Source of the DNA: Noviherbaspirillum aerium
GTDB lineage: Bacteria; Pseudomonadota; Gammaproteobacteria; Burkholderiales; Burkholderiaceae_D
DNA: 64,000 bases
NCBI RefSeq assembly: GCF_008929045.1
Contig: NZ_VFAH01000003.1
Location: 331,247-395,246, forward strand
Direction: 5' to 3'
A program made the translations under genes and the position numbers. Below, in pieces: positions 45,468 to 54,288 of the stretch. Numbering within the stretch: the first letter of the stretch is position 1; each line of letters begins with the position of its first letter. Under the pieces are notes generated by a model. The model was not told the origin of the DNA. It searched no databases and was given only the letters and a program-made list of their open reading frames with translations.

Positions 45468-47678
45468 TCAGGCCGCTTCCCGGTCCGCCGGACCGTCGTT
45501 CCATGCCATCGTGTTCTCATGCATGTAGCGTTCGATCGCACTGGTGAAGCTGGGCAAGATCAGCCCGCGTTCGCTGGTCAGCGCGGTGATGCCGCGGCCG
45601 CTGTCGTCGGTCTTCACCAGCGAAGAAGCATCGACCCCCGCCTGATGCGCGGCACGCTCGGCAAATTCATACCAGGAGACCACGCCCTGGTTGGCCAGAT
45701 GCCAGATGCCGCCGGCGCGGTCGATCAGCAGGTCGACGGTGGCATTGGCGAGATCGGGCACGTAAGTCGGCGAGACATGCAGCGCATCGCTGGCATGCAC
45801 CGCCCGCCCGGCGCTCAGGTCGCGCAGTACCGCATGCACGAAGTTGTAGCGGTCCCAGGGGCCGAAGAAGGCGCTGGTGCGCACCACCAGGGCGTCCGGA
45901 AACACCTCCAGCACGCGTTTCTCTGCCTCGGCCTTGCTGCTGCCGTAGACGCACAGCGGCGACACCGTATCGCTTTCGACATAGGCGCGGCCCAGGCTGC
46001 CGTCGAACACCAGATCGGAGGAAAAGGTGACGTAAGGAATGCCGAGATGGGCGCAGGCGCGCGCCAGCATTTCCGCGCCGGCGGCGTTTTCGCGGAAGCA
46101 ACGGTCGGGTTCCCGCGCCGCATCCGCCACCCGCACATAGCCGGCGGCATTGATGACGGCCCAGGGACGATGGCGGGCGAGCGCCGCCTCCACCGATGCC
46201 TGGTCGGCGATATCCATCTCGTCGCGCGTCAGCAGATCGTGCGCCAGGCCGCGCTGCTCGCAGACGCGGGCCAGCGCCCGGCCAAGGGTGCCCCTGCCGC
46301 CCGTGATGACCAGCTTGCGCGGCGACTCCACCAGCGCCGGCATGACGATGGGCGTAGACGGCGCACTGAAGAAACGATCGGGCCGATGCCACCATCCATG
46401 TTCGTCCAGCACCGGATGATCGAAGCGGCCTTCCCTGGCAAGGTCCGCCACCGCCTTCGCCAGTGCGGTCGGCCGTATCGACTTGCCGCGCACGTCGAAC
46501 ACCCCGCTTTCATAGAAACCGTGCTCCTGCGTGAGCAGCGTATTCCAGTCGACGCAGCCGAACAGCGACCACACCGTGACCGCGCGGATATCGGCGCCCT
46601 CGGCGCGCAGGTTCTGCGCGGCCTGCCACATCTGGTTCAGCCAGCGCAGCTGATCGTCGCGCGTGCCGCCGAGGTGGGCTTCGGTAATGGCCATCGGCAG
46701 CCGGTATCGTTCCCAGACCTCGCGCAGGCGCGCCTCCGGGCCCAGCAGGCCATGCGCCTGCGGCACGCGTGTCGCATGCACGTCCACGTAAGGCACTTCG
46801 CTGGTATGAAACGCCGGCGGATAATCGCGCGCACGGTGGTCGAGGAAGCGTTCGCTGGTGACATAGTGGTTGATGCCGATGATGTCGGGCACGCAGGGAT
46901 CGTCGCTGAACCGGGCGAGTGTTTCCTTGCTGATGCCGGCATCGAGGAAGTGCTGGTACCAGGAGTGGCCTGGCACGATGCGGCCGCACAGCAGATCGAA
47001 TGACAGCCAGCGACGTTCATTCTCGAAATCGGCCTGATGCTTCAGCCGCGGCAGGCTGAAGGTCTTGCCCATGTCTTCGGTCTGCACCAGCTTCGCATCC
47101 GGAATGACGCGGCGGATGGCGCGCATGGACAGCAGCACCCCGAGACATTCGATGGTGAGGGCCTTGAGCATCGTGTCCTGGCTGCGGCCATGCGGAAACC
47201 AGTGTCCGTACAAGCCGGAAAAGCGCGCCGTCGTGAGCGGCTCGTTGACCGGCGTAAACAGCTTGATCCACGGATAGCGCTGTGCGACGCGCTCCGCATG
47301 CCGGGCGAGCATCTCGGGAAATTCGGGATCGAGCAGGCTGGTGTAGCCCGGGCCGCTGCCGTGATGAACCAGGCCCGCGATCGGAGCGATGCCGAGTTCG
47401 CGCAAGCGCTCCAGCCTTTCATCATGCCAGGCCCAGTCGCATTGGTCGGGATGCTCAGGGGAAATGGTTTCCCAAAGCACCGGATAGCGCAGCGTGCGTA
47501 TGCCGAGACTGGCAATCGCGTCGAGGTCGTCGAGGCGCCGCGCATGCCCCGTTTCTTCACTCTGGTTGCGGAATTTGTCCTCGATGCGCACTACCGTGCA
47601 TTCGATGCCACCCCATAATTCGAGGGGGGCCTGGGCGGAAGGTGTGGAAATGTTGTTGCTCGTAGTAGATGGAATCAT
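45468..47678 (-). CDS. Fusion of GH1-type glycosidase and RmlD-like reductase
   Basis: 736 residues with two catalytic modules. The first (about 20-430) is a GH1-like TIM barrel: acid/base E146 in FTPVNEPLT and nucleophile-position E333 in PMAITEAHLGG. The second (about 453-720) is an extended-SDR domain of the RmlD/dTDP-4-dehydrorhamnose reductase type: Rossmann ITGGRGTLGRAL, GYVRVADAA, and the YGSSKAEAEK active-site Y-x3-K. The order of a hydrolase and a sugar-nucleotide reductase in one chain is unusual. The start MIPSTTSNN is an ATG without a strong ribosome binding site; a TTG further upstream is less likely. The GH2 gene follows. Confidence 0.85.
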   Translation of the reverse strand: MIPSTTSNNISTPSAQAPLELWGGIECTVVRIEDKFRNQSEETGHARRLDDLDAIASLGIRTLRYPVLWETISPEHPDQCDWAWHDERLERLRELGIAPIAGLVHHGSGPGYTSLLDPEFPEMLARHAERVAQRYPWIKLFTPVNEPLTTARFSGLYGHWFPHGRSQDTMLKALTIECLGVLLSMRAIRRVIPDAKLVQTEDMGKTFSLPRLKHQADFENERRWLSFDLLCGRIVPGHSWYQHFLDAGISKETLARFSDDPCVPDIIGINHYVTSERFLDHRARDYPPAFHTSEVPYVDVHATRVPQAHGLLGPEARLREVWERYRLPMAITEAHLGGTRDDQLRWLNQMWQAAQNLRAEGADIRAVTVWSLFGCVDWNTLLTQEHGFYESGVFDVRGKSIRPTALAKAVADLAREGRFDHPVLDEHGWWHRPDRFFSAPSTPIVMPALVESPRKLVITGGRGTLGRALARVCEQRGLAHDLLTRDEMDIADQASVEAALARHRPWAVINAAGYVRVADAAREPDRCFRENAAGAEMLARACAHLGIPYVTFSSDLVFDGSLGRAYVESDTVSPLCVYGSSKAEAEKRVLEVFPDALVVRTSAFFGPWDRYNFVHAVLRDLSAGRAVHASDALHVSPTYVPDLANATVDLLIDRAGGIWHLANQGVVSWYEFAERAAHQAGVDASSLVKTDDSGRGITALTSERGLILPSFTSAIERYMHENTMAWNDGPADREAA

Positions 47679-48139
47679 CGTTGGAAATCGCAGGAATGAA
47701 ATCGATGAAATGATCCAGTCTCGTTTGTTGAACGTTGTGACAACGATCAACTCTACGGAGTTACTCAGCTCCGCACGCGAAATTGGTCAATAGCGGATGA
47801 ACGATGGAAACGTTATTCCATCAGGTTGCGAGACAAGCCTGGAGCGTTTTGCGGATTGACTTATTACCCTGACCGGGCGACAAAAGAAAACGTTCCCTTA
47901 ATATTTCGACAAGGAGCGTTGATTGAAGCACTTCTTGCGCACTTCTTGATATCGGCCTAGCCGGGAACACGCATCTGCCAGGCAAGAAGGAGAGAAGGAA
48001 GGAAAAAGAGAATGGGCATGGCCAGCCGCCTAGGGTTGGCGCTTGCGGATGGTAAAACGGGAAAGACGGTTCGGCCGCCGGTCGCCCGCATGGTCATGCG
48101 GCAGGCACAGCGGCTGAATCGTGATGGGCAAACAGGGTG
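47679..48139. other. Upstream region of glycosidase operon, no gene seen
   Basis: About 460 bp between the GH1-RmlD start and the glycine-zipper gene stop. It should contain the operon promoter, but no convincing -35/-10 pair, operator dyad or terminator with U-tract was identified, and no open frame with a ribosome binding site. Confidence 0.4.
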
Positions 48140-48667
48140 TTACGGACGCGGCGTGACGGATACCCGTACCCGCATGCGATCGCCGGGGTCGTAGGGCATC
48201 ATGCTGGTATAGGTATGACCATGGTACTCGTAAGTCACGGCATAGCCGTTGGTGCGGGTCTGCCAATTGTCGATCGTGCGGCACTGGCGTACTGGCTGCT
48301 GCTCCACGACATTGCCGGCCCCGGCGGTATTGTTCTCCATCCTGTCGCCGACGATGGCACCGGCGATGGCGCCGGCTGCCGTGGCCACGGTACGGCCGCT
48401 GCCGCCGCCGACCTGGTTTCCGAGAATGCCGCCGGCGATCCCGCCGACGATCGAGCCGCCCATCCCGCGCTGCGGCTGAACCTGTCGCTGCACCGGCACA
48501 TATTCGGTCCGGCATTCCTGCTGGGGATAGTTGACCTGCTCCATTTGGGGCGTCACGTTGACAACGCGCGCAAAGTCATCGAAGTCAGCCGCCTGCACGG
48601 CAGTTGCCGCCGTTACGGTGAGAAGAATAAGGGATAAACGGTTACGAAGCACCACGCAAGTAGACAT
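48140..48667 (-). CDS. Glycine-zipper 2TM domain envelope protein
   Basis: 175 residues: an N-terminal signal (LSLILLTVTAATAVQA), a Gln-rich linker (EYVPVQRQVQPQRG), a glycine-zipper pair (GGSIVGGIAGGILGNQVGGG and TVATAAGAIAGAIVGDRM, about 69-108) and a C-terminal domain with CRTIDNWQTRTNGYAVTYEYHGH. It belongs to the Rickettsia 17-kDa antigen/SlyB-type family of outer-membrane-associated proteins, but no lipobox Cys follows the signal, so it is probably soluble periplasmic or membrane-embedded via the zipper. Monocistronic as far as seen. Confidence 0.85.
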   Translation of the reverse strand: MSTCVVLRNRLSLILLTVTAATAVQAADFDDFARVVNVTPQMEQVNYPQQECRTEYVPVQRQVQPQRGMGGSIVGGIAGGILGNQVGGGSGRTVATAAGAIAGAIVGDRMENNTAGAGNVVEQQPVRQCRTIDNWQTRTNGYAVTYEYHGHTYTSMMPYDPGDRMRVRVSVTPRP

Positions 48668-48862
48668 GTATTTCCTCCAAACAAAACGACAACAGATGTT
48701 ACGTCGTTCAACGGTTGAAGCAAGTAAATGTTATACAGGTGAATGTATCGGCGTGTATCAGCGGCAACATGGATCTTGCAGGCTTTGCCCTTGGCAAGCG
48801 CTCACTTTGGGCACTCAAGCCGTCCTGTGTTAGCGCCAGTGTTTTTCCTGCTTGCGAAGATG

Positions 48863-49093
48863 CTACAGCTCCCCAATATCGGGGCGCGCTCCGGTGGAGC
48901 GCGCAAGCTGCACGGCAATCGCGCCCTGAATCATGGACAACGCGGTATTGCTGCCCATCTTGAAACCACGCATCGCTGCGGAATCCATCAGTGCCAGCAC
49001 CTGCTCAGGCGTCAGGTGCCGGTAATCTTCCATGCCATAGAGAATCTCGCGATTGCTGGTATTGATGCTGTTGATGATTTCATCCGGTGTCAT
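48863..49093 (-). CDS. Small helical hypothetical protein
   Basis: 76 residues (MTPDEIINSINTSNREILYG at the start), predicted mostly alpha-helical, with a mildly hydrophobic C-terminal helix (NTALSMIQGAIAVQLARS). CCCAGGAGACTGT precedes the ATG, a strong ribosome binding site. No family recognised; it stands alone between two gene-free gaps. Confidence 0.6.
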   Translation of the reverse strand: MTPDEIINSINTSNREILYGMEDYRHLTPEQVLALMDSAAMRGFKMGSNTALSMIQGAIAVQLARSTGARPDIGEL

Positions 49094-49374
49094 ACAGTCT
49101 CCTGGGCCATGGCGGCGAAAGTCGAATGCTTCTTGGCCAGTTTCAGAGACTGTGGCGGCAGCGACATGCGCAATTTCGTATAGGCGCGGTCACCAGATTG
49201 CGGCCTGTCAATTCAATAACAGATGCAGTTGTCCTATTGCATTGCTGCATTGTTGCGCCGTTGCAGCGTGCGGCAGGCAGCATGCTGCGACTTGCGTCGC
49301 AGTCGATTCCGGAAAACCAGGCTTGATCCCTGCCTTCGGGACGATGCGCCCGCGCCGCTTCGTCATTGCGGAAT

Positions 49375-49581
49375 TCAGGAGGAAGGATTGCTGAACGCCT
49401 CTTCCTCGATCCTGTAATCATCGGCGCAAGTCTTTCCGCAGAAGCGCCGCACGTTGTCCAGCGGCTGATTGCAATACCAGCACGCCCCCTTGGGCTTGAG
49501 CGCCGCCATGGCGGTTCTCCCTACAAGCTCAAGCCTCCCGGGAGCCTCATCCTGCTCGTCACTGTGGTTCGCATCATGCAT
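49375..49581 (-). CDS. Small zinc-finger-like hypothetical protein
   Basis: 68 residues. After an acidic N-terminus (MHDANHSDEQDEAP) there is a C-x2-C-x10-C-x3-C arrangement (CWYCNQPLDNVRRFCGKTC), a compact zinc-finger candidate resembling treble-clef or FCS-type fingers. An ATG seven codons upstream is an alternative start. A similar cysteine spacing occurs in small DNA- or RNA-binding proteins; the function is unknown. Confidence 0.6.
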   Translation of the reverse strand: MHDANHSDEQDEAPGRLELVGRTAMAALKPKGACWYCNQPLDNVRRFCGKTCADDYRIEEEAFSNPSS

Positions 49582-49848
49582 GATTCCGCCGCCCTTCTTC
49601 ATACAACGGTTGCCGTGGTGCCAATCTCAAGCCAGTATAGTCGTATAAGAAAACCCCGTTCACACCGCGTGAAAATTTCTTTTTGACCTCTGCCGAAAAG
49701 GAAGCGAACAGGAAAAAGCTTTCCGCCACGACCACCGGCACGGGCGAAAAACTTAATGTTTCCCTGATGAACTTTCCACGAGCCGGCTGCGTCAAACCGA
49801 CCTGTTTGTTTAAGGGGTCAGCCCCGTTTTCGACGCCCGGGAGGTAGT

Positions 49849-50262
49849 GTGTCAGCGGTACTCGAATCAAGTGAAGAAGCATCATCCAAGGACGGTGCAG
49901 CGCCAGGCGCAATTCAGATACGCGAAGGCGACTGGAAGGCTTATCTCAACTGCATTGGCCAATGCAAGGAGAACAAGACGAGGATCATCGAGCAGTACGG
50001 CAGCATCACGGCCTATCAGCGCGCCTGCGCGCTCGCCTATCTCGGCCGCCGCGCGCAGCTGCATGGCGGCGTATGCAGCAATCGTCATCCACACATCATG
50101 ACACCGCAGTTCATCGCGGATCTGGAATCGAGCAACCGCACTACACGCTATGCTCGCTATCCATGGCTGCGTACGCTGATGAACCTGCTTGCCGAGATCG
50201 AACAGATTCAGGATCAGATTTCCACGACCAACGTCATCACGCTGGTGCCGGCGGCCAAATAG
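49849..50262 (+). CDS. Hypothetical protein with GTG start
   Basis: 137 residues, not recognised. The GTG start is supported by GGGAGG five bases before it; no ATG lies nearby. Three cysteines occur (CIGQCKENK and GGVCSN). The middle (EQYGSITAYQRACALAYLGRR) and C-terminal helix (LRTLMNLLAEIEQIQDQI) look structured and soluble. No membrane segment. The following small gene is co-directional. Confidence 0.55.
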   Translation: MSAVLESSEEASSKDGAAPGAIQIREGDWKAYLNCIGQCKENKTRIIEQYGSITAYQRACALAYLGRRAQLHGGVCSNRHPHIMTPQFIADLESSNRTTRYARYPWLRTLMNLLAEIEQIQDQISTTNVITLVPAAK

Positions 50263-50401
50263 CCTTGACCCCGCGCCTTGACGAAGAGCTTTGCCCCGGA
50301 CCCCGACGCGGGCAGTGCAATCATTCCAGGCTGCGCCACCTGCAGCCACGGTGCCTGGCCATGACGTTGAACGCGCCGGACAATTCAATGCCCAAGCTGA
50401 C

Positions 50402-50698
50402 ATGTATGCCGTACTGTCGCGGTATCCGATTGAAGCGATCACATTTGCCGGTATTGGACAAGGTGACATGGAACTGCAGGTAGAAAGCGCTCCCGGACCT
50501 CACGGCGATATCGAACCGCGTGCATTCATGCTGGGTGCGCGCAGGATAGAAGTCATCGAGATCGTGGATCGGTGGCTGGCCCTGGAATACAGCTATTTCA
50601 AAATCGCCGCGTCCGACGGCGCGACTTACATACTCCGCTACACCGGGGCATCAAGCGACTGGCAGATGACCCTCTTCAAATCCTCGAATCTTCCCTGA
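50402..50698 (+). CDS. Conserved-looking hypothetical protein
   Basis: 98 residues, mostly beta-strand-like (ELQVESAPGPHGDIEPRAFM, RRIEVIEIVDRWLALEYSYFKI, TYILRYTG, WQMTLFK). It resembles small proteins found beside other genes in Oxalobacteraceae, without known function. The ATG start lacks a strong ribosome binding site, and a TTG further upstream would extend the frame by 37 codons. Confidence 0.5.
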   Translation: MYAVLSRYPIEAITFAGIGQGDMELQVESAPGPHGDIEPRAFMLGARRIEVIEIVDRWLALEYSYFKIAASDGATYILRYTGASSDWQMTLFKSSNLP

Positions 50699-50872
50699 AG
50701 TCCGGCACTGCTCCGTTAGCACGCGTGTCCTTGCAGGCATGTCTGCATTGCCTGCGCCATCTCGATAGCGCGCATCGCAACCATTGAGTGCTGTCAAGAC
50801 ATTGACAGATTGACTCATTACCATCAAGCACACCAATGTTCGATTCCTGCAAACTATCTATCGGAGACAATC

Positions 50873-51127
50873 ATGCAGAAAACCATGTCGGAACCGCGCG
50901 TGGCAGAAGACGGAGTGACATTTACCGTGGAAGTGGGTTTCGTTGACCGCGAATGCCTGGTATCGAAAAACGCGCTCGCCCATCTGCGTCGCCTGAAAGG
51001 CGGCCAGCAGGATTTCATGGAAATCTATCGCGCATTCGAGGACCAGATTCACAGCGTGGCACGCCGCCTCGTTGTCGCCGGAGTCAGTGGCACACCCCTT
51101 GTGCTTGGCGCGGCGTATTTCGTCTGA
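50873..51127 (+). CDS. DUF1488-like small protein
   Basis: 84 residues, with GGAGACAATC before the ATG. The pattern of a strand-rich start (GVTFTVEVGFVDRECLVSKNAL) and a helix (FMEIYRAFEDQIHSVARRLV) resembles the DUF1488 family of small proteins of unknown function. Resemblance is by eye only. A strong hairpin lies 34 bp after its stop. Confidence 0.6.
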   Translation: MQKTMSEPRVAEDGVTFTVEVGFVDRECLVSKNALAHLRRLKGGQQDFMEIYRAFEDQIHSVARRLVVAGVSGTPLVLGAAYFV

Positions 51128-51160
51128 CGATTCTCACAAGCCGCGTCTCGCATGCATGCG

Positions 51161-51198
51161 ATGATGAATGCGCAGCCATCCTGTTGCGCATTCATCAT
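51161..51198. terminator. Perfect 14-bp hairpin after DUF1488-like gene
   Basis: ATGATGAATGCGCA (51161-51174) pairs exactly with 51185-51198 across a 10-nt loop. There is no U-tract, so this could be a factor-dependent terminator, an RNA-stabilising 3' stem or a protein-binding dyad rather than a classical terminator. Confidence 0.55.
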
Positions 51199-51377
51199 GG
51201 CGCGCATGTCTCAAGCAAGCGTCGTCAAGAGCATTCATCACGCATCACCGCAGCAGTTGTTCAATGAAGGTCCATCGCAGAACTCAGAACTAAGCACCTC
51301 TGAGAATTATCAAAAAGACATCTGGGCGATTGGTCAGAATAAAACCCAGATTGAACCAATGACGGGGATAAATCCAC

Positions 51378-51689
51378 ATGAACCAAACTAAAGAAACGAA
51401 CGCGACCGAGCAGTTTCAATACGACCCGAACAATCTGTTGGAGTCCTTGATCGAGAAGCTGAACCTGAAGAATGACGCAGCTCTTTCACGCGCGCTGGAA
51501 GTCGCCCCGCCGCTGATCAGCAAGATCCGCCATCGCCGTCTTCCTGTCGGCGCATCGCTGCTGATTCGCATGCATGAGGTCTCCGATCTCAGCATTCGCG
51601 ACCTGCGCCAGCTGATGGGCGATCGCCGCAACAAGTTCAGGATCAGCGACAAGCAGTTCAAGCCGAAAGCGAACAATACCGCAGCCTGA
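51378..51689 (+). CDS. Small Cro/XRE-type helix-turn-helix protein
   Basis: 103 residues with one HTH-like domain (about 18-85): LLESLIEKLNLKNDAALSRALEVAPPLISKIRHRRLPVGASLL is the core, here the key parts being NDAALSRALEV and PPLISKIRHRRLP. The C-terminal tail is basic (KFRISDKQFKPKANN). GGGATAAATCCAC precedes the ATG. Such proteins are common in Burkholderiales; the target is unknown. Confidence 0.7.
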   Translation: MNQTKETNATEQFQYDPNNLLESLIEKLNLKNDAALSRALEVAPPLISKIRHRRLPVGASLLIRMHEVSDLSIRDLRQLMGDRRNKFRISDKQFKPKANNTAA

Positions 51690-51739
51690 AGCCGTATTTT
51701 TCGGCAGCGGCACTTACCCACATCTTCTGTGGTCAAGTA

Positions 51740-51748
51740 TGTGGATAA
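51740..51748 (-). promoter_or_regulatory. DnaA-box sequence
   Basis: TGTGGATAA, the exact reverse complement of the consensus DnaA box TTATCCACA, 50 bp after the HTH gene. A second perfect box is at 54388. Single boxes may titrate DnaA or regulate genes; no cluster suggests an origin. Confidence 0.35.
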
Positions 51749-51926
51749 GCCTGTGAATGACGACGGAAGCCGTTGATTCGCAAGGCAAAAGCCCTGCTGC
51801 TTCAGAAGCCGCATTGTGCGTGGCACCTGGTCCAGCCGCTTCATGCCGGTGACGGGGATGCCACAACAAGCCGGTTTGTTGATTGTGCAGCTGCAATCCT
51901 GAGGTTTCCTCACTTTTCATTGGACG

Positions 51927-51958
51927 AAAAAAAGCCCGCACACCTTTCGGCAGCGGGC
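51927..51958 (-). terminator. Rho-independent terminator on the minus strand
   Basis: On the minus strand, GCCCGC (from 51956) and GCGGGC close an 11-17 nt loop, immediately followed by GCTTTTTTTCG, a proper U-tract. No minus-strand gene ends here: the region to the right (51959-52188) has no supported frame on that strand. It implies an unannotated minus-strand transcript, such as a small RNA, or decay of a former gene. Confidence 0.55.
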
Positions 51959-52188
51959 GAATCCAATTCAAGGAGAGTTGGAGGAGACGGAATCACTATA
52001 ACCAAAGCCGCTTTATCAGTCTGCTTTATTTTTCTTATGACTGATATGCCATTGAGTTATATGCGCCCTCCCATTCCATTCCAGCCCCCTTCCACGTGAA
52101 CGGTTTCATTAGTCGATGACCTCGCTCAAACCAGGCAGTGCGGTGCAGTGTAGGATCTGCTGCATATTCGCATGGGAGCTCAACCGAC

Positions 52189-52329
52189 ATGTCACTGTTA
52201 GACGACCATCAAGCACCCTCTGATCCGGTACCCGGAGATGAGCCGACGCCGGATCAAAACCCTACGCCGGACCAGAACCCTGTGCCGGACCATAATCCGA
52301 TCAGCGCTTCGGGCAAAAAGAAGGATTAA
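52189..52329 (+). CDS. Small acidic Pro/Asp/Asn-repeat protein
   Basis: 46 residues: MSLLDDHQAPSDPVPGDEP followed by near-perfect PTPDQN/PVPDHN hexapeptide repeats and a lysine tail (SGKKKD). GGGAGCTCAACCGAC precedes the ATG. The encoding DNA holds an 18-bp tandem repeat. Presumably unstructured; short Pro/Asp-rich proteins of this type occur in this family without known role. Confidence 0.5.
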   Translation: MSLLDDHQAPSDPVPGDEPTPDQNPTPDQNPVPDHNPISASGKKKD

Positions 52330-52506
52330 TCCGGCAGTCGTGGATGACGCAGCGAAATTGGCGTGCGGCGCCTGAGCCTTCTTCCATCCTCAATTCCGGA
52401 CCCTCCCTGTTTGGGCGGTCAGGCTGCGGCCGAGTTTGCCGCATACCCGCTTGCGAAGCGCGACCGGCGTTATCGACCCAACTGTTTGTGCGAGGCCGAC
52501 ACCGCA

Positions 52507-52644
52507 CTAGGCGGTGTTTGACAAGCGTCGCGAGCGGTTCGGAGTCGGGTTGCATTGAGGTGCGGGAGAGCACGCGCACGGACATGCGCCGAGCACCGCA
52601 GACGCGGATCCGGACCGCGCAACAGCTTGCCAAACATAGCCCAG
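52507..52644. repeat. Dispersed TIR repeat (subtype b, full length)
   Basis: 138 bp. The left end CTAGGCGGTGTTTGACAAGC and right end GCTTGCCAAACATAGCCCAG are inverted repeats matching at 16 of 20 positions. The core has GCGAGCGGTTCGGAGT like the copy at 14482, then TGCATTGAGGTGCGGGAG like that at 13802. It lies upstream of mscS in a gene-free gap. Confidence 0.8.
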
Positions 52645-52879
52645 AGCGGATTGCAGGCAGGTGTACCGAAGAATCGATCCGCCTTGGGATGCAGGGCAAG
52701 GCGGGAAGAGCCTCGTGGGCGGGCCACACCAGCGACGAACAACGCTGCCAGGCGCCCAAGGCAGGCCGAGGCGGCCGACCATCCACCTGCAATCCGCTCG
52801 ATGCTCGGCGCTCAATCATGGATAACGCCAGCGCAGCAACAACACGCCTCACGCAAACGCTTCACTTCAAAAACAAGTA

Positions 52880-54034
52880 ATGAACAATGCTTTTTCCGGC
52901 GGGCTGGAAGCATTGGCGCTCGCGCTGATGCCCTGGTTTCTGCTTGTGACTCATCTGCCGTGGATCGGCCTGGTCGTGCAGCTCGTGATCCTGCTGATCG
53001 CGGTTCTGCTCACGCATCATTTCGCGACCCACTTCCTGCTTGGGATCAGCGCGTCGCTGCCCTATTCCCGGCGCATCGTCCAATATGGACATCGTGCCGC
53101 CGCCGGCGTGCTTTATCTGCTGCTAGCCCAGGTCCTGCTGCGCAACGCGCCTGATAGCCTGCCCGGCATTGCATCGGCCCGCCATGCCGGCGCTCTGGCA
53201 TTGATAGCAGCATTGACATGGCTCGGCGTACGTTGCGTGCGCGCCATCGCGCACACCATCCTTGCCAACAACCCGGCGGATGCGCCGGACAATCTTGAGG
53301 CGCGCCGCATACAGACGCAAACCAAGGTACTGGCTCGTTCCGTCATGGTCGTGATCATCCTCATCGGAACCGGCGCGGCATTCTCCACCCTGCCCGTGCT
53401 TCGCCAGATCGGCACCAGCCTGCTTGCATCCGCAGGAGTCGCGGGCCTGGTGGTCGGCTTCGCCGCCAAGCCGGTATTGGGGAATCTGCTGGCGGGAATG
53501 CAGATCGCGCTAACACAGCCGATCCGACTTGAAGATGTGGTCATCGTACAGAATGAATGGGGGCAGGTCGAGGAAATCACCGGCACCTACGTGGTCGTAC
53601 GCATCTGGGACCAGCGCCGCATGATCGTTCCACTGCAGTGGTTCATCGAAAACCCCTTCCAGAACTGGACACGGAACAATTCCGACATCCTTGGCACGGT
53701 CAGTATCTGGGTCGATTACAGAATGCCGGTCAACCTGCTGCGAAGCGAAGCACAGCGCTTGTGCGAATCCGCGCCGGAATGGGATGGACGCTTGTGCCTT
53801 ACCCAGGTCGTCGAGGCCGGCGAACGGTCGATGCAGGCAAGGATACTGGTGAGCGCGGGGGACGCAGGCCGTTTATGGGACCTTCGCTGCCGTCTCCGGG
53901 AAGGTTTGATCGATTATGTACAGAGGCAGCATGCGGAGTATCTACCGAAACTGCGCGCAGAAGTCATGACGGATACCGCAGTGCGGGAAAAACAGGCGGA
54001 TGAGACGCCATCCTTCACCAAGCCGCAGGCTTGA
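52880..54034 (+). CDS. MscS-family mechanosensitive ion channel
   Basis: A 384-residue inner-membrane channel, opening on membrane tension to release solutes. Four or so transmembrane helices lie in the first 200 residues; the pore helix is LLASAGVAGLVVGFAAKPVLGNLLAG (Ala/Gly packing), followed by the MscS beta domain (DVVIVQNEWGQVEEITGTYVVVRIWDQRRMIVP) and the alpha-beta C-terminal domain. A long hydrophobic N-terminus distinguishes it from minimal MscS. No strong ribosome binding site is visible at this ATG. Confidence 0.9.
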   Translation: MNNAFSGGLEALALALMPWFLLVTHLPWIGLVVQLVILLIAVLLTHHFATHFLLGISASLPYSRRIVQYGHRAAAGVLYLLLAQVLLRNAPDSLPGIASARHAGALALIAALTWLGVRCVRAIAHTILANNPADAPDNLEARRIQTQTKVLARSVMVVIILIGTGAAFSTLPVLRQIGTSLLASAGVAGLVVGFAAKPVLGNLLAGMQIALTQPIRLEDVVIVQNEWGQVEEITGTYVVVRIWDQRRMIVPLQWFIENPFQNWTRNNSDILGTVSIWVDYRMPVNLLRSEAQRLCESAPEWDGRLCLTQVVEAGERSMQARILVSAGDAGRLWDLRCRLREGLIDYVQRQHAEYLPKLRAEVMTDTAVREKQADETPSFTKPQA

Positions 54035-54100
54035 GATAACGCAAACCTCGGCGAATCGAGAGTTGCTACAGTGCATATCCGATCTGGGAGGAGACACCTT

Positions 54101-54223
54101 ATGCCGAACTATATTGACAACTATCAGACTGCCCTGTCCTTCAACGAGTATCTCATCAAGACTACCGTTGATTACTGGACTGCCGTCACATTCCCGGCAA
54201 TCTACTTTGCCAAATATCTCTGA
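54101..54223 (+). CDS. 40-residue aromatic-rich protein with strong RBS
   Basis: ATG at 54101 opens a 40-codon frame (MPNYIDNYQTALSFNEYLIK at the start, YWTAVTFPAIYFAKYL at the end) with eight tyrosine/tryptophan residues. GGGAGGAGACACCTT precedes it, about the best ribosome binding site in the region. A strong terminator follows 66 bp after the stop. It is co-directional with mscS, 66 bp downstream, but its own signals suggest independent, high expression. No family recognised; the C-terminal half could be a short membrane-associating helix. Confidence 0.6.
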   Translation: MPNYIDNYQTALSFNEYLIKTTVDYWTAVTFPAIYFAKYL

Positions 54224-54288
54224 AGAGATAAAAGCGCATTTCAGGACGAGAGTGTTCGGCAAGTTCCGGACTGCGGTCCTGAAGTAAC

